Assembly (NCBI RefSeq): GCF_958295425.1
Contig: NC_081149.1
Location: forward strand, 10,297,654 to 10,361,653
Source of the DNA: Solea solea
Lineage: Eukaryota > Chordata > Actinopteri > Pleuronectiformes > Soleidae
Length of the DNA: 64,000 bases
Reading direction: 5' to 3'
Positions 1 to 12,198 of the stretch are shown one piece after another. The translations under genes and the position numbers were made by a program. The notes below the pieces were generated by a model. The model saw only the letters and a list, made by a program, of their open reading frames with translations, was not told the DNA's origin and did no database searches. How positions within the stretch are numbered: the stretch's first letter is position 1; every line of letters begins with the position of its first letter.

Positions 1-1080
1 GAACTCTAATTGGGGGATTGAGGGAGTAAAAGCACCTGTTTGGGGGCGGGATGCACGGAGCCAGAGAGCATTTGATTTTGCTGTGTTTTCACAGCCAGGC
101 CAGCTGGAGAAAGTGAGAGCGACTCACCAAAAATGGTCTCTCTCTCTCTTTCTATACAGCGCTCACTAACTTTCCCTCTTGTTCTTCCTCAAACTGCAAA
201 GGGAGTCACAAAAGGATCCTTCAACATGTGGGAGAGTGTGTGGGTGTAGATTGCTAAGGGATGTGAAACCTGAGCCCGTTTCCTCACTTGGAGATTAAAA
301 ACATGTCCTAGAGAGCTCTGACAAACAATCAGCCCAGGTGGACGTGTGTCCCTTGGACTTAACACGGTAACACTGAATCAGAAAAGAATTCTTAACAGCG
401 AGCTGTAGTTCAGCCCCGAGCTGAAGCACAGCAAACAACATGCCCATAGTTGTGGGATTCTTGGCCACAGAGGAATCCCAAATGTTTGCATACACAATAT
501 CATTGGGCTGATGTCACTCATTCACTTCTCCCTGCGAATACACATGTCGCCTGAGGTTTGCTATAGGAGGAAGTGTGGTGTAAGACACTTTTCCCCCTCG
601 CCGCCGCTGTTTGGTTGAGGCGGCGTCTCTGGTTTCTCGGGGCAGGCTGCCACGTCTTGGCTTCGGCAGCTGTCCGGACATCAGAATTGTAAAAGCACAT
701 TACTGAGAGGCTATGACAAAAACATTTGCTCAACAGTCTGCCTGCCCGCGCGCTGTCATTCCTTGCATGTGCGAGTAATTATCGAAGCGGAGCTACAGCG
801 CTCGTGATGGTAGCACCTTTTGGAAACGCTGTGGGTGTTAACGGTGAGTGAGGTGACGCTGCAGACTCTACTCGAGAGGCGGCATGGTGGCTCACACGCT
901 GAGTGTGTGCATGTGTATGTGTACCTGGTATTCCTTATGTTGTGGGGACCTAAATCTGTTTACACACTCACATTATGGAGACTTGTCTTTTAAATAAATG
1001 ACTACATTTTCAGGTGAAGACATGTTTAAAAGTTAGTCTGAGGATTAGGATTAGAAAATTTTAACTTCCTTATATTGCAC

Positions 1081-1234
1081 TGTGTTTATGTATTTTGTTA
1101 TCTATTTATTTTATTTATTGTAACTGCGGCTCTGTATGGGCCTTTTTCTATCATTGCTTTTAATCTGTACAGCACTTTGGTCAACCCCGGTTGTTTTAAA
1201 TGTACTCTAGAAATAAAGTTTGAGTTGAGTTGAG
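1081..1234 (+). repeat. LINE-like 3' tail fragment
   Basis: The segment reads like the 3' tail common to teleost non-LTR retrotransposons: a T-rich stretch, then 'cagcactttggtcaacc', an AATAAA-type signal and a terminal GAGTT tandem (tgagttgagttgag, about 1221-1234). It lies inside a longer repeat that continues on both sides (900-995 and 1441-1588), suggesting insertion into an older element. The family assignment is from memory. Confidence 0.5.
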
Positions 1235-1440
1235 GATTAGCCCAGTAGTAATTATAGTCTTCAGGAAATGAATGTACGTAAGTCAATACAATGTCCTCTG
1301 AAGTCATGGAAACCAGTGTGTGTGTGTGTTCCTGTATTTGCAGCCTTTGAGGTGAGGAACAAAAATTGTATACATGTATATATTGTATACATATAACCAT
1401 AGATTGAGGACATTTTGGTTGGTCATCACATTTTTAAAGG

Positions 1441-1550
1441 GTTTTGTCGGGATTAAGACCTGGTTCTCAGATTAGGGTTAGTATTGGGTTTAGGTTAGAG
1501 TTAGTGTAAGGAGCTAGGGAATGTATGAGGGTCCTCATTATGAATGAAGC

Positions 1551-1588
<38 letters not shown>
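1441..1588 (+). repeat. GGTTAG-rich dispersed repeat ending in (GT)n, copy 1
   Basis: A 'gggattaagacctggtt' start is followed by degenerate GGTTAG/GGTTTAG units, a 'gtcctcatta' segment and a (GT)16 tract at 1557-1588. The same succession recurs at 7427-7537. Short telomere-like words occur, but spacing and sequence are irregular, so this is a dispersed minisatellite-type element and not an interstitial telomere. Confidence 0.6.
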
Positions 1589-1590
<2 letters not shown>

Positions 1591-2548
1591 ATCAGGGTGG
1601 GGAATCTGTCAAAAAGTCTTCCTGATGTTCTCTGATTAGAGGATATCAAAGGTATCGACTGTGACAGGTTCAAAGAGCATTGGAGAGAACGAGCGAGAGA
1701 TTATGGCTGTGTGTCTGTGTGTGTGTGTGTACCTCTCTCTTGTCTGATATGTGTGTTTTTCTTATGTTACAGCCAGGGTTTACACATCGACAATCACAAT
1801 AATCCATTCAGTAGGGATTTCGTCAATAGCACTTTTTGTGTCCGATAATTTGTTATTGAGAACACAACCTGGAGTATCCACGGGTCTGATTTTCAACCTC
1901 TTTTAAACAACTCAGCTGGTAATTAGACATCCGTGCTGATGCATTTGCCACTTACACAGCCATTTTAGAAAAACATCACGCTTCATCCGCCTGACAGATA
2001 TTTGCAGTCGTCACTCGAGTCCTTGTCACATGACAGTGGTAGAAGAAGACGTCTCTCTTTACAGAATGTTGCTTCTGTTTAGTGATGCAGTTACATCGTA
2101 TTTAAGGTTCACGGATGAGTATGATGTCAATTCATCCCGACGCTTGTGAAAATATTCATTGTTTTCAGAACGAATCTGGAGATTCGGTTCATTTATCAAT
2201 TCATCTATCACGGTCACTTGACTCTCTTTGACGTAGAAAGTGAATCATAATGAGCATTTATTCCGTATTTTCTGACTTATTATTGAATAAACAATTAGTC
2301 AATCATTTGAAAAACATTTAGTTTAAAATGACTGTTTTCACAGTATTTTGATTAAAACCAAAAGGTTTTCTTTGTCCTGTCAATCTTCTTGTGACTCACT
2401 GTTTTAAACCACGAATAATATGTACTCGTGAAAATATCCAAATGTCAAAAAAAAATATTTTGTTCAAGTTTAAGCACAAAAGACAAGATGAAGAAATGAT
2501 TTTCACCTCCTCCTCAGTGACGGAGCGATGGAACATTTAAAACGTGTA

Positions 2549-2550
2549 TT

Positions 2551-2581
<31 letters not shown>
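2549..2581 (+). repeat. (ATT)n microsatellite
   Basis: About ten ATT units, with one interruption (agt) near the 3' end. Simple repeat with no gene association seen. Confidence 0.85.
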
Positions 2582-3369
2582 CTCTCATCATCAATGCATA
2601 TTGTTCTTTTGTCAAATTACCACTGAAAAAATCAGTGCAATAATAATGGCGATTGTTTTTTTTCAAAAATCTTTCTCAATAGCGCGTCACTCGTAGACAC
2701 CGTTCAATCAACTCAATCCTTTGTCTCACTTTTCAAGTTTGAAGTATTGATCTCTGTTTGGGAATCAACATCAATTTCAAGAAACACAACAGAACACTTT
2801 TTATTTTGATTATGAAACAGAAATGAACAAGTATTCAAGTGTTCCTTCGCAACCCTGCCCACATCCTTATGAGCCCACACCCCGTTTTTACCACATATAG
2901 TATTAGTATGTGGTTGGCACCTCCCACTGTCTCATAAGACTTCATATTCGGTCGTATATCTTTAACACACAGCAGTGATTTTTGTGTATCAGATGTGTCT
3001 GCACGACACTGCATGCCTGTCTGACCAGTATGTGTTGAGCAACCTTAAAGTAGTTGATAAATAGTGGTAATAATGATTAAAACCAGTGTGCTTTGTTTTT
3101 CCTGTAGACCATGAAATCAACAGCTTCTTGTCTCAGTAGACAGAATTTCTTTCCCTCCGTTCCCATGAATCTTCTGCTTGGTACATGTTTGAGTGAATGC
3201 TTGAGAGGCTCAGCCTCACTTGACCTGGTTATTCTTCTCATAACCCGCTGATGTCATCGCGTTAGGAACACAACAGGTTCAAAACCCTGTCCCTAAGAAC
3301 ATCCCGTTACACAGATAATTCATCGTAATATGATCATCAGTGGATGATAAAAAATAAATGTCAAAGAGG

Positions 3370-3605
3370 TAGGGCTGATTATTTTTATTGCTGTTTTAAT
3401 GTGCTGAACATCTTTTAATTAGTCGGCGATCATTCTTTTCCAAACCACAAAACGACAACTTCCTACAAATATTACATTTGAGGAAGATATTTATTTTGCT
3501 CTCATAGAAGAGCTCCATTTAAGGAGCAGAAAACATAGAACATGGTTTTGTTTAAATTAAGCAAATCAATCGATTATCAAAATAGTTGGTTAATCACTTA
3601 GTAGT
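3370..3605 (+). repeat. GGGCTG-terminus dispersed element, copy 1 (degraded)
   Basis: Begins 'agggctgatt' and runs through 'ccaaaccacaaaacgaca' and 'aatcgattatcaaaatag'. The same order of words appears at 12471-12697 and, on the other strand, at 26734-27001, the best-preserved copy. This copy is the most diverged of the three. The family resembles a non-autonomous DNA element very common in teleosts, whose full-length form begins GGGCTGCAAC. Confidence 0.5.
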
Positions 3606-3651
3606 CAATAAATAACCCCTTCCTGTCCCTGTGCCGCCACTGTCTGCACAC

Positions 3652-4137
3652 AAACGCTCAGGTCTGATAGTATTGCTTGGCAGAGCCCATTTTCAGATGA
3701 ATGATGCAGCACAAATATAATGTGACGTCGTTTGTGTTCATGAAAACCAAACAGAGGCAGAATAATGGCATTATTTCACTTTTCCACCGCAGGAACTTTT
3801 CTCATTTAAAATCCCTGGACACTGTCGGCTGTGTGCTGAAGAACTCTGATTGGTGGAACACAGCAGAGGTTCAGCGAGACTCTACAAAATCACAGAGTGT
3901 ATATCCCATTTAGCCGACAAGCTGGCGGAACAAAATGTGCGACACACTCTCCCCCTTGTACGTCATTTTCTGGATCTTTGAGGTCCGGTGGAAACACAAA
4001 CCACACAGATTACCGGGAATTATTTTCTCCACGTGAATAAATTCCTGGTAATAAAAGTTCCTGGAAATGTTGGTGGAAATGGGGCCATTAACAACAATAA
4101 ATATAACCAAGACTAAGTTGCGCACCACAGCTTTAAA
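3652..4137 (+). repeat. Dispersed repeat split by a second inverted-repeat element
   Basis: The outer parts (3652-3690, with 'tcaggtctgatagtattg', and 4115-4137, with 'gttgcgcaccacagcttta') match a contiguous unit at 60845-60958. Here they are separated by about 400 extra bases. The inserted DNA has inverted ends: 'tttccaccgcaggaactttt' near 3780 and its rough complement, 'aaaagttcctggaaatgttggtgga', near 4053-4078. Confidence 0.45.
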
Positions 4138-4392
4138 GATGACAAAAGTTGCTCTGTGTGCACACAGTACGTAAACATGGCAGTTATAGAATTACAGCAA
4201 GCAGACACTAAATCATCAGTAAGTGGGGAATATAATATAGAATCTAAACTTCAAGGACTAGTAGATATTTTTTGGAAGCACAATGTTCAACATACTGTGA
4301 TTTTCTTATATAAATTGTGACCTTTATCTGTGACCAGCTCTGAATGTGTGGCAGGTGCTTTGACAATCAGCAGGTCATGCTTTAAATGGGCA

Positions 4393-4419
4393 TGTGTGTG
4401 TGTGTGTGTGTGTGTGTGT
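4393..4419 (+). repeat. (TG)n microsatellite
   Basis: Uninterrupted TG tract of about 13 units, 40 bases before a much longer TC tract. Reading it as protein gives only alternating Cys/Val. Confidence 0.9.
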
Positions 4420-4457
4420 TAACCCTGGTGAATATTCCTCAGCTGCCTCTCTCTCGT

Positions 4458-4582
<125 letters not shown>

Positions 4583-4639
4583 TCCAAACAATAGCTCGTT
4601 GTATTTCCTCCCGTCATGCCTCTCTTCTCCACCACACAT

Positions 4640-4990
4640 CTGCATCCTCCCTTCTCCCGTCCCCCCCTCCCCCCTTCCAGCCCTCTGTAACCTCCGCTCC
4701 CTCTGCGCGACCTCGACATATCCGCGCTGGTTGTCGTCGTCACTGGGGAACGTGCGCACACTTTTTCCCCTTTGTTTTCCCCGGAGGGCCTGGGCGGGGG
4801 TGGGGCGGGCGCGGGGGTTCAGCGACATTTGGATGTATCTCTCGGGTCCACGGCGGTGCCCGGGCTCGCAGCTTTTCCTCTGACCTCTCCGTGAACCGGT
4901 CCCGATGTTTATGAACTCTGGCCAGCCACCGCGCCGCCCCACCCACTCCACACATTCCTGTATACATATGGGGGCTCCGCTGCTTCCAAT
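4640..4990. promoter_or_regulatory. GC-rich, CpG-containing patch, possible promoter or enhancer
   Basis: Base composition jumps to GC-rich with several CpG and GC-box-like words (ggggcggg and similar near 4795-4812). It stands out sharply from AT-rich flanks and lies just downstream of the long TC tract. No start codon or exon with recognisable similarity was found. It could be an alternative or primary vat1 promoter with a non-coding first exon, or a regulatory island. This is inference from composition alone. Confidence 0.3.
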
Positions 4991-7426
4991 TGTGACGTCC
5001 ACCTGTTTTATTTATGAGATGTCGAGTGACCGTCAAGTGTCGCGCATTGTGTGTGTGCGCATGTGGAATGCATAATATGAAGTTAGCTGTTTAATGTGAT
5101 GATTTAGCTCCACAGCCTCCGTCACCCTCCCCTTTCGTGTCAAGACTTTGTGACATTTTGGCACCGATGTTGAGCTGTGGTTCGTTTTTCAATTGGAGCT
5201 CTTCACGCAAATAAAAAAGCACTCTTTAATTGCTCTGTTAGGTGCTTGTTGGTACTCAATTGCATGTGTTATTAATCATCTCCTCTCATATCGTTCCACA
5301 GCAGTGAGTTTGAGTTTTATGTGACAGATTCCACATGTCCTCCGCGAGCTGTTTAATCTGTCCGTAATTAAGCCTTTTATTTCCCCGGCCAGGCGCCAGC
5401 CAATAATCGCAGCTTCCTTACTTTTACAGATACAACACGTCTTACACCAGGTTGCACTGAGGATTATCTTTCTAAAAAGCAGCTGCATGTAGGTGCAGCA
5501 CAACCTTGAGAATGATGGGTGACAGCAGCCATACTGGAGAGGTTAAGTCCTCGTTAATGCTAATCTGTGGAGCTGAGATGCTGATTATTCAATGCAGGCA
5601 TTCTTTTTTTTCTTTTCCAAAGGTATGTGGTGTCCTCAGTGTCCTTCAACTTCAAACCAGAGTATTCTCCCGTTTTAATAGACTTGAGCCAGTTGAAATG
5701 CCAAATTCGATCCAAAAACGTCAACATCCTGGCACCGGCAGCTGAGTTTTAACCTTTCAGATGTGGATTCCTGGTGAAATTATTGTTTCATGGTACTTTT
5801 TAAAGGTAGTACAGGGAAAAGGGGACCTGGGGGCACAATAACCAGAAAGATATGTCTTCTTTTGTTTGCTTTGGTGGTTAATATGCTGCAACGCAAGATT
5901 TTTGCTGGCGGCATGGGGCATAACTAGGGGGTTTTCAATCGTGATGTTCTTGCAATCTCTTGTTCTACATAAACAATCAAAGAGTTCAAGGCGATTCTTA
6001 TAAATCATTCTCTTAGATTGGATCCCCAAGCATTTGCCTGCTTTATCATTGGCTTTATCAAGTCTTTACAGTGTTGTCGTACAATTGTTTTTATTTTTTA
6101 CTCCTGCCTTTTGTCAAACAGCGTTATCTCGGGCAGAACATTCTGAACCCTGGATGCCTGAAGCTTTGCTCAGTAAACTCTGTTCAGTGAAGGTGAAATT
6201 CTGACTTAAAACACACCTGTGCTACCGTGTAGGAATGTGTGTGTTTTCTAAAGTTTACTGTAAGCGCTCAAAGGTCCAGTGTGTATATTTGCCTTTAAAT
6301 GTAAAAAGGGTTTGGATTTTCATAGCCGCACAATGAGACTTTTATGCACTTTATGGCCGTGGTGGCGGCATCAAATCAACACCTTTTCATTCACTTTGAA
6401 CATTCACTCTGTCTGGTGAGGTTGGGCACAACAGCGCCTCCTGTGGAGGATGAAGTGGTAGAAGATGGATGGATGGATGAATAAAGCGGCGTTGTGGGTC
6501 CACTGCTTTACCACAAGTTGAACGTTATGTTTTTGTTGTACAGAGTGGTGGACACAGGAGACATAATCGCCATAGTTGGACAGACAATGCTCTTCTAACC
6601 TAATAATCATCTCCAGTCCACCATGACTTCAGAACTTGCAGAAAAGGACAAACCAGCTGTGTTTTAAAGCTTGTGGAACAGGTGGCTGTTCTGTATCTCC
6701 TGGGTTTGGTGGATGAGATTTGCCTCCTGTTGTATATCTTCATGACTGCAGTCGGACTTGTAGGCAGGTCCTCAGGCTTTATGATCCTCTGGTGTACAGC
6801 TGAATGCAGATGGGATTGAACAATGGGAAGAAAATGGTTTGGAAGAGTGATTATTGCAAAAAAAAAGAGAGAGAATTATTTCTGTGTAGAGCATTTAATT
6901 CCTCCCCGGACTCCCTTCTCGATTATTTATCTCATTCATTATTCACCAGCTGACAAAGCCCTTTGCTATCAGTGTAGTTACATCTCTCACTTTTATGGTT
7001 CATTGTCCCTGGGAGCCGCGATGTGGCTTGAAAACGTTGTTTCCTCTCCGCCGCTCGCCCTCCACTTTGTCTGCTCGGGAGGTCGTACCCTAGTTTGGAG
7101 AATGCTAATTCGGTGTGACCACTAAGCGGGAGTCTGGGCTGTGTGGTTGAACCGTCTCTGTGTTCCCCGGGCCTGGCATCGCCGGCGGCAGATCAGCTGC
7201 ACTGATAAGAGAGGGAAACCAGGGCAACCTCCAACCTAACCCGCCAATCACATTACTCGCTCGCGCTCTCGACACTGCAGAGACAAATGACCCCACCCCC
7301 CACCCACCCCCCCAACCACCAAACCACTGCAAACAGTCACAGGTGTATGGGAAACCTGTGTCAGGACACCTGTGAGCATATGTGTGTACTTGAATTCATA
7401 TCTTTGTCAGGTCCTTTCCTTTTCTC

Positions 7427-7537
7427 TGGGTTAAGACCTGGTTTTAGGGTTGGAGTTAAGGTTAGGCACTTAGTTAGTGATGGTTAAGGTTAGGTCCTGT
7501 CCTCACTAAGATATAAAAAAACAACCTTGTGTGTGTA
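7427..7537 (+). repeat. GGTTAG-rich dispersed repeat, copy 2
   Basis: Starts 'gggttaagacctggtttt' and continues with 'aggttaggcacttagttag' and 'tcctcactaagata', ending in a short GT tract. It is the same family as 1441-1588, including the 'aagacctggtt' word. Confidence 0.6.
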
Positions 7538-7749
7538 AGGAAAGAGAGCGTGGTTTACAGTTGATATATACTTAGTGCCTGTACACGTTCAAAACATTGT
7601 GAAACACCTCATTCAGGAAATCACAGTGGTCACCTTCACACACAAGGAAGGGATGTTTTCTTTCTTTCTTTTTTGAATTTGTTCACTCCGTAACTAAAAG
7701 CGTACTTCCTCCTTACGAGAGCCACATTGTGCCACTTTTAAAGGTGAGA

Positions 7750-7772
7750 GCACACACACACACACACACACA
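7750..7772 (+). repeat. (CA)n microsatellite
   Basis: About eleven CA units. Confidence 0.85.
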
Positions 7773-9904
7773 TGCACGTACGTACAGCCTCATCTAAGAA
7801 AAACCCCAAAGTTACATAATGCACAATGACGCCTCAAGAGTGCACGCGTTCACAAGCGTATTACTTTGCCGCTGCAGAGAGTGGCAATAAAATAGAATTT
7901 ATTTGGTTTGGTTTGTTGACGTTGTAAAGCCACCACAGTGAGTTTGGGTAAGAAAGAGACAGTATTTCATACTTTTGTCAGCCACAGGCTAATGATAGGT
8001 TTCGGAAAGACAAGAGTCCTTCAAGAAATGTGGAACCAAAAGTAGAAGAAATATAAACCGGGAGAAAAAAAAAAAAAAACAACACAAAGCTAATGCCTAG
8101 TACTCGGTGGTGACAGCAGCTCCATGGTGCAGCCCACTGCCCACGCTGTGACGCGAAAGATCACATTTATTCAGACAATAATCCCGATTGCTCAGTGACG
8201 GCAGCTTTAATACAGACGTCAGAGAGGTTGAGGCAGACTTCTGAATTTGAAAAAACAAACAAAAAAAACATTTCTGATATATCTCCATCCCCTGGTGAAT
8301 TATCTCTGGGTGTGGAGCAACAACAGTGGCCTCAGTGTCAAGTCTGGATTCCTCTGTGTTTTGGGGAAAATTCCTTTTTACTGCTAACAGTCATGTTATG
8401 GAAGCCAAGTGCAATTTGTGCCAGAATGCGAGTATGTGAGGTTTCAGGAGGGAGGACAAAACCCTGCTGTGTGAGAGAGAGAGAGAAAACAAAATCGATA
8501 TGTGGACGTTTCTGTTGGACGTTTTCTTAATTTTTAAGTCGAAACAATGCAAATTTAAAGAGGAACAAATGCAATTTGCAGCAAGAATTTTGCCTCGGCT
8601 GCTATTTCTCAGCGCTGGTGGACGCTGTGAATATTTTAATGGCAGTGCATAGTTGTGAAGATTAGTGCAGCCACTCCAGACCTTTTAGGTCTACAGCTCT
8701 GCTTGGATAGTACTGTGTGTGTGTGTGTATTTTGTTTGGGGTGCGGTGAAGGGTTCTTGGCACGGCTCAGCAGTCAGTCTTGTGATGCGAGATCAGCAGT
8801 TGGGAGATTGTTCTCAGGGGATTTAGCGACAGGTACCTTCTTCCTCACAGTGGTCCCAGTTTCTCCTTGGGAACACGTGTAGTGAACATCTTGTTTTGCC
8901 CCGTTGTCGTCGTGTTCTCCCCTCACTTGCTGACGTCAAACAACGAGAGGGAATCGCTGTGTTTATGACAGCGGCGTTGGTTAAATATTACCATGTGAGT
9001 GCCCGGTGTGATGGATCATCATCATCATCATCCTGTCGGGCACCTCTCTACACCTGTAACTGAGGTTTGCTGCTTTGTGACGGAGCCATTAAGTAAAAAG
9101 CAAAGAGTTTTTTAGTCTCATCTCCAGGTCATTAAAATACTAAAGGCTCTTTGTCCAGAGTCCCTGCCGTGAGGTGAGCGTGGACAAACATGTGTTTCAT
9201 ACGTGACAGATGAGTCAAAGGCAAAGCTTTATGACATTCATTCGCTTTGTTGCTTTGTTGCCAGTGTAGGAAAGAGCTTCGTTTTTCTGACTTATTTTGA
9301 CTTAATTTGTGACATCACTTTTAATGCAAGATCCTTTTATTGAAGTTGTCTCTGTAACAAAAATGTTCGTTACAGAGATGTGAAATTAGCACGGGTATAC
9401 TGTGTATATTTATCAATCACAGCGCGCACGCGCCGATGTACCCAAATAAACATGAATGGGTGAATGGGTAGAAATTAAGATGGAGGGTGGCCAAAGAAGA
9501 CCGTATACAGAATAATCCCTTCCCTGTCACTGCCAGCGTACGAGGCATAGCATAAGATCACTGTTACACCAAAAGCCTGTGCTATAGGCACGAGTAAGAA
9601 GTGTGCCAGAGACGAGGTCTTGTATGTATGTATTACAGTTTTTTTTTAGTTGGCATAAAACATTGCAAAACAACTTATTTGTTATTTGCTGTTGCGATTT
9701 CAATCAGAACACAATTCTAGAAGAAGAGCCAATAGGAGCAGCCTCTCTTTCTAAACTCTTTTCTGTGTCCAAGAAGAAGTCTGAGACCAGATTCTCTCTC
9801 CCGTCACTCGATTTAGATTGTACTGAAATCTTATTATAAAATGATCCATCAATGACGCCAGAAACAGCCACAACAGTTGGTGTGGTTGTTGTTTCAGCAT
9901 GGCA

Positions 9905-10104
9905 TTTGCATGTTCTCCCCGTGTGTGTGGAGCATGTGAGTTTCCCCCGGGTTCTCTGGCTTCCTCCCACAGTCCAAAAACATGCGGAGGTTAACTGGAC
10001 ACTCTGAATGGTTGTTTGTCTCTGTGTGGCCCTGCCATGGATTGGCACCAGTGGCCCTGTGACCCTCATGTGGAGGATAAAGCGCTGGACAATGCATGAA
10101 TGAC
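9905..10104 (+). repeat. SINE/LINE-tail-like dispersed repeat
   Basis: Contains the run of words 'catgttctccccgtgtgtg', 'cttcctcccacagtccaaaa' and 'aacatgcgg', ending 'gtggaggataaagcgctgg' and 'atgaatga'. I recognise this as a very common fish retroelement tail. Open frames inside it are not genes. Confidence 0.55.
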
Positions 10105-12198
10105 ACCAGGAATATCATATTTTTATAACCCAGTAAGCCAGCGAACACCGTCAAAGGCAAACAGTTGCACATTTGCTTGAAGTGTTTGCATATTTAAAAA
10201 TCTTTGACATTTAACTGTAAATGCACTGCTTTCGCTCTCATGCCACACGTTCACAGGCGGCGTCTGAAATGAATGAATGAACGACCTAATGATAAGGGCG
10301 TGATTGTCGTCGGATGACTCTTACATGTTCAGCAGAGGAGCATTGAATGAAACAAAATGGCTCCCTTTGCTCAGTCATTGTTGGCAATTTGGCCGAGGTT
10401 TCCTTGGCAACAAAAACCTGGTTTCCTCACTGAGGACGAGCAGAGATGGTGATGTTATAATGCCGCCGCAAAGAACACTCACATCCAACCACAACGGCTT
10501 TGACTGAGCTCTTTTTTTTGTCTTTTTGTCCCCTCAGTGTCAGAATGTATGATTACAGTAATGCAGAGAGGTTTGTTCTCCTCACATGGATTCTGTCAGA
10601 CGGGGAAAAAAACCAACCCACAAATCCAGAGAAATATTTGCTCTTTGTTCTGAAACTGAGGAGCCTGAAATGTGTCATTTCCAATTATTCCTTCCATATT
10701 TTCATTGGTTCCCATTTGTGTTGCAAAATGCCTGGAGGGCTTTTTTTTTGTTTGTTTGTTTTTTCCAGAAACAGAAATAAAAGGCTGTGGAATAATATTC
10801 ATATGCACATTTAGCAATTTCTGGTCAAAGGTTAGTAAAGAGGAGCATCTGAATTGGCCTTACTCTTATTATTAAACTTTAGATTTATTAGGTTTTTCCA
10901 GTAGATTCAGTTCAGTCACAAACAGACAGGATGTCACAGAGAAAATAGAAAATAGTGCCATTAGGCTGTTTTTACAGAGCAGAGGTGAATCATTGTCATC
11001 TATTCTGCCTGATCTACACAAATGATGCCATTAACTCTTTTATATTTTGTAGATATTATGCTCATAATCACACGTCCTTAAAGAAAATGATTGCACAACT
11101 ACAGTACTGACTGTCATTCTTCCTTTTTCCTCCGGTTCACAGGGACAAAGTGACGACTGTACATGAGAAATTCAAGTAGAAAATGTAAATGTTTGTAAAA
11201 ATGTGAAAAAAGACGTTCACACACCAGCATGTGTCTGTCCTCCTGCCGTCGTGAATATCTCACCAGGCGTGTTTACTAAATGTTTATCTTCAGTTGACTC
11301 AGGAAGCAAATCAGGATCTCGTCAAACCTGTCGCACATCCTCGGCTATTCCACTTTTAAATGGATGTTATTGGTTTTTTTTTTTATAAACATGTTCCTTT
11401 ATTCTGTGTTATCACACAGTTTTGTGCTCTTTGCTTGGTCACGACCTTTAGGAGACGTCCTCAAGTCAACCCCCTTCACTTCAAACAAGCCACTGCTTAT
11501 CAGTCACCTATTACTTCTTGCTCCGGCTGCTTTTGCAAACACTGGCTGAGGCATTTTCCACAATGTACACACTTCCAAATGCAGGGAGGGCATTTGCAGA
11601 TATCCAAAAACACGCGGCCTTTCGCCCACAATGTAACACACATAGTGTTTTCAGGTAGTATTGGTGTAAAATGCAGTTTTTATGTCATTTGTCCCAGATT
11701 GTCACCCTCTTGTATTTTTCTAATGAATCAGATACATCAGTGACTCTTTTTTTTTTGTCCTGCAGTGGGATTTTTCTGCCAGGTTGTTTTCAACAAGCAA
11801 ACTAAAAAAAAAAAAAAAAATGGATGTGTCATTTGAGCTACAATGGCCACTTTCTCCTCTTGTGTGTGTGTGTGTGGGTGTCTGTTCTCCTGCAGGCTGG
11901 CTGGGTTAATGTGATTGTGTTCAATGCAGTCTTTACATACCCCCGAGCAAAACACGTCCACACTGTTATTGACTGTCTTATTTGGGATAATAATGTAATA
12001 AAGGTAAATCACATTTACCTGCCACGGAAAAGGGTGTTCTTGGGTTTTTTTTGCCTCCGACGATCAATCTCGACTCGTCTTGAACTCTTGTCAGCGGCGT
12101 TTGTCGTAGAATCGATCATAAGTCGTGTCTCTAAATTGATTTTTTTTTCTTTTGGAAAACCGTTAGGATATAATTAACCCCATCCCTTCTCCTTTCAG

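Noticed and set aside
1468..1530. Possible interstitial telomeric repeat
   Set aside because: TTAGGG-like words are irregular and belong to a dispersed element also found at 7427.
11890..12000. Acceptor-like 'ctcctgcag' at about 11895 as an additional vat1 exon
   Set aside because: The translated sequence that follows has no resemblance to VAT1 and soon meets stops.
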